Shown here: piece by piece, positions 33,947 through 41,924 of the stretch
Numbering within the stretch: the stretch's first letter is position 1
Layout: each line of letters begins with the position of its first letter
Assembly (NCBI GenBank): GCA_028869385.1
Contig: JAGWSR010000049.1
Coordinates: 1-54,547, forward strand
Reading direction: 5' to 3'
DNA length: 54,547 bases
From: a bacterium
GTDB taxonomy: Bacteria; Vulcanimicrobiota; Vulcanimicrobiia; Vulcanimicrobiales; Vulcanimicrobiaceae
Position numbers and translations under genes: made by a program
Notes under the pieces: generated by a model
Seen by the model: only the letters and a program-made list of their open reading frames with translations
Databases searched by the model: none
What the model was told of the DNA's origin: nothing

Positions 33947-34956
33947 CCGGACACCTACAAGCAGACGAACTCCTGATGATCGTCTCGATTGCGTGCTACA
34001 TCATCGGTGCGCTCGCGCTGCTCGTGTACTTCTTCTCGCGCGAGGAGTGGCTGCGCAATCTCGGCGCGCCGCTCGCGATCGTGGGGTGCGCCGCGCAGTT
34101 CGCGCAGTTGATCGTGCGCTACGAACTCACCGGCATCTGGCCGCTGCTCAACCTCTACGGCTCGCTCTCGCTCTTTGCGGCGATGTCGGTCGCGATCTTC
34201 ATCTTCTTCGCCTTTCGCTACAAAGCGTGGTACGCGGGCGGCTTCGTGCTCGCGATCGCCGGCATCGCCCTCGCGTACGGCGTGACGTGGAACGAAGGAA
34301 CGATGCCGCCGGTGCCGTCGCTGCAGTCGTACTGGGCGAAGATCCACGTACCGATCGTCGTCTCGTCGTACGCGGCGTTCCTGGTGGCCTTCGTCTTCTC
34401 GGTCATCTACCTCGTCAAGTACTACGCGGAAGCGCGCATCGCTGGACAGAAGAATCTCCTATCGCAAATCGGTTCGGATCTCGTGGGGACCGCTATGCGC
34501 CTTTCTCCCGAATATATGGTCGCGTCGGCCGCACTCGCCGACGCCGGCATCGGTTCGCAAGCGGTAACGGTTCGCGGCGAGACGCCCGCGCTCGACGCGG
34601 CTGCGGCGCAGGGTAATGCGCTCGCGCAGTGGCTCGCCTCGCTGCCCACGCTCGCGCAGCTCGATGTGATCGTCTATCGCGCGGTCGCAATCGGGTTACC
34701 CCTGATCTCGCTCGGCATCATCACCGGCGCCGCGTGGGCCAAGGAGGCCTGGGGCGCGTACTGGCAGTGGGATCCCAAAGAGACCGCCGCCCTCGCGACG
34801 TGGATCGTTTACCTCGCGTACATGCACTTGCACACGCGCAACGCCTGGCGTGGGCTGCGCACCAATTGGGTGAGCGTCCTCGGCTTCGCGATCGTCGTCT
34901 TCACCTATCTCGGCGTCAACATCTGGATCAGCGGCCTGCACAGCTACAAAATGTAG
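33943..34956 (+). CDS. ccsA: cytochrome c biogenesis protein CcsA (ResC)
   Basis: 337 residues with about eight transmembrane segments. The haem-handling tryptophan-rich loop is clear (AWGAYWQWDPKET, about 268-280). An insert rich in Ala/Gln (about 205-240) between helices is longer than in many homologues. CcsA carries haem across the membrane for ligation with ResB. After its stop there are 71 bases without obvious structure before the giant regulator. Confidence 0.92.
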   Translation: MTGHLQADELLMIVSIACYIIGALALLVYFFSREEWLRNLGAPLAIVGCAAQFAQLIVRYELTGIWPLLNLYGSLSLFAAMSVAIFIFFAFRYKAWYAGGFVLAIAGIALAYGVTWNEGTMPPVPSLQSYWAKIHVPIVVSSYAAFLVAFVFSVIYLVKYYAEARIAGQKNLLSQIGSDLVGTAMRLSPEYMVASAALADAGIGSQAVTVRGETPALDAAAAQGNALAQWLASLPTLAQLDVIVYRAVAIGLPLISLGIITGAAWAKEAWGAYWQWDPKETAALATWIVYLAYMHLHTRNAWRGLRTNWVSVLGFAIVVFTYLGVNIWISGLHSYKM

Positions 34957-35027
34957 CTAAGCTTTCTTAACTCTGGTCCACCTTTCCCGAGGACCCCGCT
35001 TGCGGCTCGGCGCATAGCTGGAAGGCC

Positions 35028-38000
35028 GTGTCGCGACTCGAGATCCGCCTCTTCGGTGAGTTTGCCGTCCTCCTCGACGACGAACCGCTGCCGGTCTGGG
35101 TACCGCCGAAATCGCTTTCGCTCCTGGCGCTGCTCGCGTTGCGCGAGCGTCCCTCGCCGCGAGCCGCCCTCGCCGCCGAGCTGTGGCCCGATGAATCCGA
35201 GAGCGACGCGCGCGCCAACCTCCGCCGCCATCTGCACCGACTCACCCGCGCGCTCCCCGACATCGACGGCGTCGCATGGCTGCACGCCACGGCGAGCGAC
35301 GTCGCGTGGAATCGTGCGGCGCCGGCCGCAATCGACGCGGCCCGCTTCGCCGCGCTCGCGAAGACTCCGGCGCGCTACGCCGAGGCCGTCGCGCTCTATC
35401 GCGGGGACCTGCTTGCGCGCGATCTCGACGACGCGATCCTGCTCGAACGCGAACGACTGCGCGCGCTCTACGTCACGATGCTGCTCGAACTCGCGCAGCG
35501 CGCGCGACTCGCACGCAATTACGCCGCAACCGCGACGCACGCCGAAGCGATCCTCGCGACCGACGAGTTTCGCGAGGACGCCCTGCGTTTGGTGATGTGG
35601 GCGCGCTACGCCGCAGGCGACCGCGCCGCGGCACTCGGCGCCTACGACCGCTACGCACGTGCGCTGCGCGACGACCTTCACGCGGAGCCCGCGGCGGAGA
35701 CGCGCGCACTACGCGAGGCGATCCTGCGCAACGCCATCGTCGCCGATCCGATCGAGGACGGCGAGCGCCAGGGCGACGCGCGCCCGCTCGTCGGACGCGC
35801 CGATGAGACGCGGCGCGTCGCGGACCTGTGGCAACGGGCCGCGCGCGGCTCGGGCAACGTGCTCTTTCTCGCCGGCGAAGCGGGCATCGGCAAATCCCGC
35901 CTCGCGCAGCATCTCCTCGCACACGTCGAGGCGCGGCAAGGGCGCGGAGCGCTCGGACGCACCTCGTCACCGCAGGCGATGACCTACCAGCCGATCGTCG
36001 AGGCGCTTCGCCAGCTCTTGCCGTTCGTGGCGCGCGACGCGCGCGACGACGGCTGGATGGCCACGCTCGCGCCGCTGATTCCCGAACTGCGCCGCGTCCA
36101 CCCCGACCTGCCCGAGGTCGCACCGCTCGACGGCGAGCGCGCGCAGCTGCGCGTGCAGGACGCCGTGGTGCGGGCCCTCGCGGCGTGCGCGCGCGTGCGC
36201 CCGACGGCGCTCGTGTTGGAAGATCTTCACCTCGCGCAAGCGGATACGATCGAGATGCTCGGCGCGATCGCCGAGCGCGTCGCGAGCATGCCGCTGCTCT
36301 TGGTCGCCACCTATCGCAGCACCGACCTCGAGCCCGATGCGCCGCTGCGCACGCTGCGACGCAGATTGCAGCGCGCGCAGCATGCCGAGCATCTCGCACT
36401 CGCGCGGTTGGGCGAGCACGATGTCGGCGAACTCGTCGCGGCGGCGCGCCCCGGCGAGACGTCGCGCGAACTCGTCGCGCGGGTGTGGGAGTTGAGCGAA
36501 GGCAACCCGCTCTTCGCGTGGCAGTTGATCGCGCAGCACGCGGAGCGACCCGAGGGTCTCGATCTCGACGCGGCGATTCGTTCGGTCGGCGACGCCATCC
36601 GTACGCGCTTGGAGTATCTGCCGAGCACGACGCGCGCGATCGCCGACGTCGCCGCGACGATCGGCGACACGTTCTCGATCGAGGAGATCGCGGCGGTCGG
36701 CGGGTGGGACGAGGCGCACGTCGTCGAGGCGATCACGCTGCTGCTCGACCGGCAACTCGTCGCGGAGCGCGCGGGCGCCTCGTTCGACTACGGGTTCACG
36801 CACGCACTTGTGGGGAGCGCGATCTACGACGCAACGCCGGCGGCGGCGCGCGCGCGGCGACATCGTCGCGCGGCCGAGGTGCTGCAGCGCACCCGCGCCG
36901 AGCACGGTCGCGGCATCGCGCTCGTCGCCCAGCATTGGGAGCGAGCGGGCGAGTGCGCGCGCGCCTGCGAGGCCTACGTGCAGGCGGCACGCGCCGCGCT
37001 CGCGAGCTACGCGCGCGCCGAAGCGCGGATCTTCGTGCAGCGCGCGCTCGGATACGAACTCGACCCGCGCACGCGCTTCGAGGCATATAAGATTCTCGTC
37101 GCCGCGACCGATCGCGCGGGAGACGTCGAGACCGCGGAACGCGCGCTCGCGGAACTCGAATCGCTCGCGGAGCGACTCGAACCGGCGCAACGCTACGACG
37201 CGATGGTGACGCGACTGCGCTTTCACGAGAACCACTCGCAGCGCGCCGCGCAAGAAGCGACGCTCGATCGTCTCGCCCGATTCGCCGACGAGCACGATTC
37301 CGACGCGTGGCGCGTCGAGACGACGATCCGCCGCACCATTCTCCTGATGCAACGCGGCGGAACCGCCGACGGCGAACGCCTGCTGCGAACCATCGCTTCC
37401 GACGAGGCCGTCGGCGATCGACGCATGCGCGAGCTCTACTACTCGCTCTTCGCCCAGTCGCTCTTTCGACAGGGCAAGTACGACGACGGCAACGCGATGC
37501 TCGCGCGCTTTCGGGCATTTCTCGACGTGCATCCGAGTCTCGAAGGCGAGAGCCAGTACGCGTACGCCGATCACAAGCGTTCGTGGTTCCTCGAGGATGC
37601 GATCGAAATCAAGCGCACCGCGACGCGAATCGTGGAGCTCGCGCTGCGTCGCGGCGACTTGCTCGACGAAGCCAACGGCCGCATAGATCTCGCCTACGTC
37701 ACGCATCAGCTCCACGACACCGCAAGCGCGCGCGAAGAGTTCGAGCGCGCGTTAGAGCTCTTCGCCCGCTGTCGCGCGTGGCAAGGGTGGGTCAACACGC
37801 GCATCAACTATGGCGTCGTCGAGTTCGAGGTGGGGCACGTCGAGCGTGCGATGCGGTACTGGCGCGAGGGGCACGCCAAAGGCGTCGAGATCGGCGTCCG
37901 CTCCGCACTCGCCGTCGTCGAGTCGAACTTCGCCGATCTCGCGATCAATCGCGGCGACTACGCCGATGCGCTCGTACACGCGCGCGCGGCGCACGAGCGC

Positions 38001-38483
38001 ATCGTCGGCTCGGGCGAGCGGCGCATGCTCTCCGAAACGACCGTGCTCGTGGGCGTCGCGCTCTGCGGGAGCGGCGAGACCGCCGAGGGCCTCCGCTGCC
38101 TCGACGATGGACTCGCGATTTCGCGCGAGCTGATCCAACCGCGCACGCTCGCGAATCATCTCGCGCTCGCCATCGGTGCCGCGCTCGAAATCGGCGCACG
38201 CGGCCGCCTCCCCGCCTACCGCGACGAACTCGCGCGCCTGTTCGAAGAGGATCCGCTCGACCACCAGCATCCCGGGCGCATCTGTTGGGCGCTCGCGCGC
38301 GCCTGCCTCGCACTCGGCGATGCCGAAGCGGCCGCGGGATGGGCGAAACGCGGGCGAGAGACCGTCGAAGACCGCCTCGCCGCGCTGGCCGATCCCGAGG
38401 ATCGCGCCGCCCTGGGGGCCACCCATCCCAACGCCGCGTTGCTGGCCGGAGCGGTTCCGAAGGCCGAGAGCGCGGTCGGCTGA
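35028..38483 (+). CDS. giant BTAD transcriptional activator with AAA/STAND ATPase and TPR-like repeats
   Basis: 1151 residues from GTG 35028. N-terminal winged helix (about 1-90, LEIRLFGEFAVLLDDEPL), then a bacterial transcriptional activation domain (about 95-245). A predicted ATPase follows with Walker A GEAGIGKS (283-290) and Walker B-type LVLEDLHLAQADT (about 395-407). The rest (about 600-1130) is helical, with TPR-like spacing. Such proteins act as one-component signal-integrating regulators and are frequent in Eremiobacterota-like and actinobacterial genomes (from memory). Targets are unknown; the respiratory genes on both sides are candidates by position. Confidence 0.85.
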   Translation: MSRLEIRLFGEFAVLLDDEPLPVWVPPKSLSLLALLALRERPSPRAALAAELWPDESESDARANLRRHLHRLTRALPDIDGVAWLHATASDVAWNRAAPAAIDAARFAALAKTPARYAEAVALYRGDLLARDLDDAILLERERLRALYVTMLLELAQRARLARNYAATATHAEAILATDEFREDALRLVMWARYAAGDRAAALGAYDRYARALRDDLHAEPAAETRALREAILRNAIVADPIEDGERQGDARPLVGRADETRRVADLWQRAARGSGNVLFLAGEAGIGKSRLAQHLLAHVEARQGRGALGRTSSPQAMTYQPIVEALRQLLPFVARDARDDGWMATLAPLIPELRRVHPDLPEVAPLDGERAQLRVQDAVVRALAACARVRPTALVLEDLHLAQADTIEMLGAIAERVASMPLLLVATYRSTDLEPDAPLRTLRRRLQRAQHAEHLALARLGEHDVGELVAAARPGETSRELVARVWELSEGNPLFAWQLIAQHAERPEGLDLDAAIRSVGDAIRTRLEYLPSTTRAIADVAATIGDTFSIEEIAAVGGWDEAHVVEAITLLLDRQLVAERAGASFDYGFTHALVGSAIYDATPAAARARRHRRAAEVLQRTRAEHGRGIALVAQHWERAGECARACEAYVQAARAALASYARAEARIFVQRALGYELDPRTRFEAYKILVAATDRAGDVETAERALAELESLAERLEPAQRYDAMVTRLRFHENHSQRAAQEATLDRLARFADEHDSDAWRVETTIRRTILLMQRGGTADGERLLRTIASDEAVGDRRMRELYYSLFAQSLFRQGKYDDGNAMLARFRAFLDVHPSLEGESQYAYADHKRSWFLEDAIEIKRTATRIVELALRRGDLLDEANGRIDLAYVTHQLHDTASAREEFERALELFARCRAWQGWVNTRINYGVVEFEVGHVERAMRYWREGHAKGVEIGVRSALAVVESNFADLAINRGDYADALVHARAAHERIVGSGERRMLSETTVLVGVALCGSGETAEGLRCLDDGLAISRELIQPRTLANHLALAIGAALEIGARGRLPAYRDELARLFEEDPLDHQHPGRICWALARACLALGDAEAAAGWAKRGRETVEDRLAALADPEDRAALGATHPNAALLAGAVPKAESAVG

Positions 38484-38590
38484 CTTTCCCGATAGCCCCC
38501 GCGAAGAGGGCGACCGTACAATTCGTGAGGAATGGGCACTAGCGGACTGGTTCGCTGGTCCCATCATCACCCTTCCGGAGAGTGTGAGAG

Positions 38591-39274
38591 TTGTCCAAGC
38601 ATGCTGAGGGCGCTTCTGAAGGCGCCCAGCGTAAGATTTATAGTGCCTATGACGACCCCGGCACGGCTGAAGAGATCAGCCGCCGGCAGTTCATGGCCAA
38701 GGCGACCCTGACGGTGAGTGGTCTCATCGGTCTGGGCCTCGTCATTCCGATCGTCGGTTCGTTACTGCCCGAGGGCAGCACGGCCGCCGGCAACTGGGCT
38801 CCGCTGACGGCCGACGAGCTGAAAACGCTCGAAGCCGCGACGGCGAAGCCGATCAAGCTGACCTTCGCACTCAAGGCGAAGGACTCGTACCTTCCCGAGC
38901 AGACCTCGCAAGAGTACGTCTGGGGCATCAAGACGGACGAGCAGAAATTCATCCAGGCCCGTCCCGACGTCTTCACCAACGGCCCGACCGGCAAGCCGGA
39001 CGTTCCGTACGACGTCGTCAACATGGGCTTCGTGATCTTCAGCCCGCTCTGCCCGCATCTCGGCTGCCGCTTCAACTGGGATGACTCGGCGAACAAGTTC
39101 CTGTGCCCGTGCCACGGTTCGCAGTACACGTTCGAAGGCGAGCACGTCGCCGGCCCGGCCAACCGCGGCCTCGATCCGCTCCCGCTTCGCGAGCAGAGCG
39201 GCGTCGCCGAGATCATGTGGATTCGCTACAAGTCGACGGTTGCCGATCGCATCGTCATCTCGTACCAGTCGTAG
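38591..39274 (+). CDS. Rieske iron-sulphur protein of a bc-type complex, Tat-exported
   Basis: 227 residues from TTG 38591, which follows a GGAG. A twin-arginine motif SRRQFMAK (30-37) precedes the single membrane anchor (about 38-60). The Rieske boxes are complete: CPHLGC (C154, H156, C159) and CPCHGS (C172, C174, H175). C154, H156, C172 and H175 bind the 2Fe-2S cluster, and C159-C174 should form the disulphide. The folded protein would be exported by TatAC, encoded 6 kb upstream. It passes electrons from quinol to the cytochrome c domain encoded next door. Confidence 0.93.
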   Translation: MSKHAEGASEGAQRKIYSAYDDPGTAEEISRRQFMAKATLTVSGLIGLGLVIPIVGSLLPEGSTAAGNWAPLTADELKTLEAATAKPIKLTFALKAKDSYLPEQTSQEYVWGIKTDEQKFIQARPDVFTNGPTGKPDVPYDVVNMGFVIFSPLCPHLGCRFNWDDSANKFLCPCHGSQYTFEGEHVAGPANRGLDPLPLREQSGVAEIMWIRYKSTVADRIVISYQS

Positions 39275-39291
39275 GAAGGACCCGCAACACG

Positions 39292-40764
39292 ATGCTCAAT
39301 TGGATCGAGTCGCGCACCGGCTTCGTCTCGATGGCGAAGGACTTCCTCACGGAAGACATTCCCGGCGGCGCCAGCTACTGGTACGTCTTCGGCAGCGCGA
39401 CCATCTTCGCGATGTCGGTGCAGATCGTCACCGGCATCTTTTTGACGTTCTTCTACGCGCCGTCGGCAACGACCGCATGGGAATCGACGCGCGCCATCTA
39501 TCTCAACCCGTTCACGCACTTCCTGATCTCGATTCACTATTGGGGCGCGAGCGCGATGATCGCACTCGTGTTCTTGCACATGCTGCAAGTGCTGATCTGG
39601 GGCGCATATAAATCGCCGCGCGAACTGCAATGGATCGTCGGCGTCATTCTGCTCGTCGTGACGCTCGTGCTCGGTCTCACCGGCTACCTGTTGCCGTGGG
39701 ACATGAACGCGTACTTCGCCTCGCAGGTCGCGCTGAACATCACCGGTACCGCGCCGATCGCCGGCCCGCTGATTCAGAACATCGCGCAAGGCGGCGGCGT
39801 CATGGGCACCAACACCATCAACCGCTTCTTCGGTCTGCACGTGTGGCTGATGCCCGCCGCGCTCGTCGCGCTCGTCGGCGCGCACCTCGCGATCTTCCGC
39901 CACAACGGCCCGGCCGGCCCGATCTCGGAAGACCCGCGCACGCTCAAGCCCGGCCGCTTCTGGCCGGACCAGATGTTCATGGACGGGTTCATCTCGTTCC
40001 TGATCTTCCTCGTCATCGTGGCGCTCGCGATCTTCTCGCCGCCGTTCCTCGATGCCAAGGCCGATCCGACGAACAGCACGTTCGTGGCCTACCCGGCGTG
40101 GTATTTCTTGTTCCTCTTCGAGGCGCTCGATCTCACGCCGCCGGCATTCCAGTTGCTCACCACGATCGTCGGGCCGACGCTCGGCCTGATCGTGATCATC
40201 CTGTTGCCGTGGCTCGACCGCAGCACGACGCGCAGCATCGCCTCGCGTAAGGGCGTGATCTGGGCGACGATCATCGTCGTGGCCGGCATCATCACCCTCT
40301 CGACGATGGCGCAGCTCCGCATTCAGCACGAGCAATCCTTGGCCGGCCCGGCCGAGTCACAGGCGCAGATCCTCGCCGCAGCCGAACCGGCAGCGGCAGC
40401 CGAGACCACCGGCAGCGCAGCCGCGACCGGCGGTGCGGCCGCCGGCGGCGCCGACCTGGCGCACGGGCAGCAAGTGTTCTCGCAGAACTGCTCCAGCTGC
40501 CACGGCGCGAACGGTCAGGGTCAGGCCATGGTCGCTCCGCCGCTCGCCGGCAATCCGATGGTGACCGGCGATCCGAAGGCCGTCATCGGCGTGCTCGTCA
40601 ACGGCCTCCACGGTCAGACGATCATGGGCCAAAGCTACGCCGCACAGATGCCCGCCTGGAAGGGCCAGCTCTCGACCAAGGACATCGCGGACGTCATCAG
40701 CTACATCCGCGGCGGCCTCGGCACCAACAAAGCCGCGCCCGTGAAAGAGTCCGACATCAAGTAA
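39292..40764 (+). CDS. cytochrome b (b6-type spacing) fused to subunit IV and a C-terminal cytochrome c domain
   Basis: 490 residues. Cytochrome b core with haem ligands H82/H96 and H183/H198; the 14 residues between the last pair are the b6-type spacing. A subunit IV-like part follows with the quinol-site motif PAWY (268-271), where the usual Glu of PEWY is Ala. After the last helix, an Ala/Gly/Thr-rich linker (about 348-385) leads to a class I cytochrome c domain with CSSCH (400-404) and a Met in AAQMPAWKG. The fusion takes the role of cytochrome c1/f. It lies 17 bases after the Rieske gene and is followed by a strong terminator. Confidence 0.93.
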   Translation: MLNWIESRTGFVSMAKDFLTEDIPGGASYWYVFGSATIFAMSVQIVTGIFLTFFYAPSATTAWESTRAIYLNPFTHFLISIHYWGASAMIALVFLHMLQVLIWGAYKSPRELQWIVGVILLVVTLVLGLTGYLLPWDMNAYFASQVALNITGTAPIAGPLIQNIAQGGGVMGTNTINRFFGLHVWLMPAALVALVGAHLAIFRHNGPAGPISEDPRTLKPGRFWPDQMFMDGFISFLIFLVIVALAIFSPPFLDAKADPTNSTFVAYPAWYFLFLFEALDLTPPAFQLLTTIVGPTLGLIVIILLPWLDRSTTRSIASRKGVIWATIIVVAGIITLSTMAQLRIQHEQSLAGPAESQAQILAAAEPAAAAETTGSAAATGGAAAGGADLAHGQQVFSQNCSSCHGANGQGQAMVAPPLAGNPMVTGDPKAVIGVLVNGLHGQTIMGQSYAAQMPAWKGQLSTKDIADVISYIRGGLGTNKAAPVKESDIK

Positions 40765-40787
40765 CGACGCGAACTCTCCGGAAACCG

Positions 40788-40816
40788 AAACGGGCGGTGC
40801 AATGCACCGCCCGTTT
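40788..40816 (+). terminator. Rho-independent terminator of the Rieske-cytochrome b operon
   Basis: CGGGCGGTGC and GCACCGCCCG (40791-40800 and 40804-40813, loop AAT) form a perfect 10-bp stem extended by AAA/TTT pairs, ending in TTTT. It begins 23 bases after the cytochrome b stop. It is the clearest intrinsic terminator in the window. Confidence 0.9.
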
Positions 40817-40830
40817 TCATTCCCCACACC

Positions 40831-40940
40831 GTGTCACCCTGACCCGGTGTCACCCTGACCCGGTGTCACCCTGAGCCTGCCCCGTGTCACCCTGAGCTTG
40901 TCGAAGGGTCACACCGTGTCACCCTGAGCGTGTCGAAGGG
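40831..40940. repeat. cluster of five GTGTCACCCTGA repeats
   Basis: Five copies of GTGTCACCCTGA follow each other with spacers of 2 to about 30 bases. The last two continue into GCTTGTCGAAGGGTC and GCGTGTCGAAGGG. The final copy abuts, or overlaps by about two bases, the left arm of the fold-back element at 40939. Related units form the 54-bp array at 1-125 and, inverted, the pair at 41872-41924. The sequence resembles short intergenic repeats seen in many environmental bacteria (from memory); function unknown. Confidence 0.88.
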
Positions 40941-41083
40941 TTTGCGGTGCCTACGGGCTCCATCGGGGGACGCCCGCGTTTTCACGTCGTGTGAAAACGC
41001 TACTCGCTGAAATTCGCCTCTCGCCATCCTGGCTTCGGCGAATTCTCAGACGCCCCCGACGGAGCCCGTAGGCACCGCAAACC
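40939..41083. repeat. 145-bp fold-back element, type A, copy 1
   Basis: Outer arms 40939-40971 and 41051-41083 are complementary apart from one mismatch (A versus the expected G at 40962) and one bulged A (40970). Inside, GCGTTTTCAC and GTGAAAACGC (40976-40985 and 40991-41000) make one hairpin. AATTCGCC and GGCGAATT (41011-41018 and 41037-41044), with an inner GCCA/TGGC stem, make a second. The fold is a long stem opening to two arms. It lies 23 bases from the end of the toxin gene. Copy 2 (41725-41870) is inverted relative to it. Confidence 0.92.
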
Positions 41084-41106
41084 AGCAACGTCGTGTGGCG
41101 AGCTCG

Positions 41107-41454
41107 TTAGCGTTCGACGAGCCGTGCGACTTGGTCTCGGAGCGTCTCCAGTTGCGCGTCCGTCACGCGTGCACGGGTGTTGCGAACGCGAGCGATTGGT
41201 ACGGTCTGCGCGTTCCACGCGAGCGCGTACGAGCGCTGCGAACAGCAATTCTCCGGAGACGGCGCGATCTCGAGCGTCGCACCATGGAGTGCGAGCGACG
41301 CGACCGTCGTCATGGGAACGACCAGCAAGTAGCCGAACGCGTCGTGAAAGAGGTCCGCGCCACCGACGACGACCGCCGGGCGCGTCTTGTTCGGCTCACC
41401 GGAGCCGTGCAGCGCGTCACGCCAATCCACGACGACGATGCTGCCGGGCGTCAT
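41107..41454 (-). CDS. MazF/PemK-type mRNA interferase toxin
   Basis: 115 residues from ATG 41454. The start MTPGSIVVVDW, the GEPNKTRPAVVVG motif and VVPMTTVASLALHGATLEI are the core of the MazF/PemK fold, including the Arg of KTRP and the Thr pair proposed for RNA cleavage. A longer start (41466) is less likely because 41454 overlaps the antitoxin stop (ATGA), the usual coupling. The toxin frame is intact. It lies between two inverted fold-back elements, and its upstream antitoxin gene has an early stop codon. Confidence 0.88.
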   Translation of the reverse strand: MTPGSIVVVDWRDALHGSGEPNKTRPAVVVGGADLFHDAFGYLLVVPMTTVASLALHGATLEIAPSPENCCSQRSYALAWNAQTVPIARVRNTRARVTDAQLETLRDQVARLVER

Positions 41455-41684
41455 CCGTGAAACCACTCCGACGGCTCATCCGGCCAGCCATCCGGATGCT
41501 CGCGAACGTGCTCGGCGATCCGGCGTGCGTCGGCCTGTACGCGCGCCGTCTCGCTCTGCCAGTAGGCGGCGATGGCACGACGCACGATCTCCGTATCGGA
41601 TGTGCCGGCCGCGCGCGCCAGCTGCTTGATCTGGCGCTCTTGCTCCGTGTCGAATTAGATCATCTTCCTAAAAGCCTTCGCCAT
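41451..41684 (-). pseudogene. ribbon-helix-helix antitoxin gene with an in-frame stop at codon 10
   Basis: Read from ATG 41684, the frame gives MAKAFRKMI, a TAA (41655-41657), then FDTEQERQIKQLARAAGTSD and a RHH-like helix pair, ending in EPSEWFHG at a TGA that overlaps the toxin ATG. The stop falls in the beta strand that such antitoxins use to bind DNA; one change from CAA would create it. No in-frame start occurs between it and the GTG about 22 codons further on, which would skip that strand. Either the antitoxin is broken, restarted, read through, or this is a sequencing error. Confidence 0.75.
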
Positions 41685-41689
41685 AACAG

Positions 41690-41704
41690 CATAGTAGCAC
41701 TATG
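41690..41704. promoter_or_regulatory. inverted repeat upstream of the toxin-antitoxin genes
   Basis: CATAGT-AGC-ACTATG is a perfect six-base inverted repeat with a three-base spacer, five bases before the antitoxin start. Its place and symmetry suit autoregulation by a ribbon-helix-helix antitoxin. This is inference from position. Confidence 0.5.
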
Positions 41705-41724
41705 ACATCACAACCCCGCATCAA

Positions 41725-41870
41725 GGCTTGCGAGGCCCTGGGCTTCGGTCGGGGGCGTCTCTAGAATTCGCCGAAGCCAGGATGGCGAGAGGCGAATTTC
41801 AGCGAGTAGCGTTTTCACACGATGTGAAAACGCGGGCGTCCCCCGAGCGAAGCCCAGGGCCTCGCAAGCC
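41725..41870. repeat. 146-bp fold-back element, type A, copy 2 (inverted)
   Basis: Outer arms 41725-41757 and 41837-41870 pair with the same mismatch and bulge positions as copy 1. In reverse complement its core is almost identical to copy 1: the GCGTTTTCAC hairpin, the TACTCGCTG spacer and the AATTCGCC hairpin are all present, with three or four changes. The distal arms differ from copy 1 at about ten of 23 positions, yet each stays complementary to its own partner. It lies 41 bases upstream of the antitoxin start and next to a repeat pair. Confidence 0.92.
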
Positions 41871-41871
41871 G

Positions 41872-41924
41872 CCCTTCGACACGCTCAGGGTGACACGGGG
41901 CCTTCGACACGCTCAGGGTGACAC
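41872..41924. repeat. two inverted GTCACCCTGA-type repeats
   Basis: Copies at 41872-41896 and 41901-41924 read CCTTCGACACGCTCAGGGTGACAC, the reverse complement of the repeat end at 40921-40940. Together with the cluster at 40831-40940 they bracket the fold-back elements and the toxin-antitoxin genes symmetrically. The second copy supplies the stop codon of the glycosyltransferase gene. Confidence 0.88.

Noticed and set aside
40976-41000. Rex operator (TTTTCAC...GTGAAAA)
   Set aside because: The palindrome is the inner hairpin of the fold-back element, is repeated in copy 2, and lacks the TTGTGA/TCACAA arms of Rex sites.
40939-41083. Integron attC site or CRISPR repeat
   Set aside because: No RYYYAAC/GTTRRRY boxes, no integrase gene, and no regular spacers. 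Shape and size do not fit either class.
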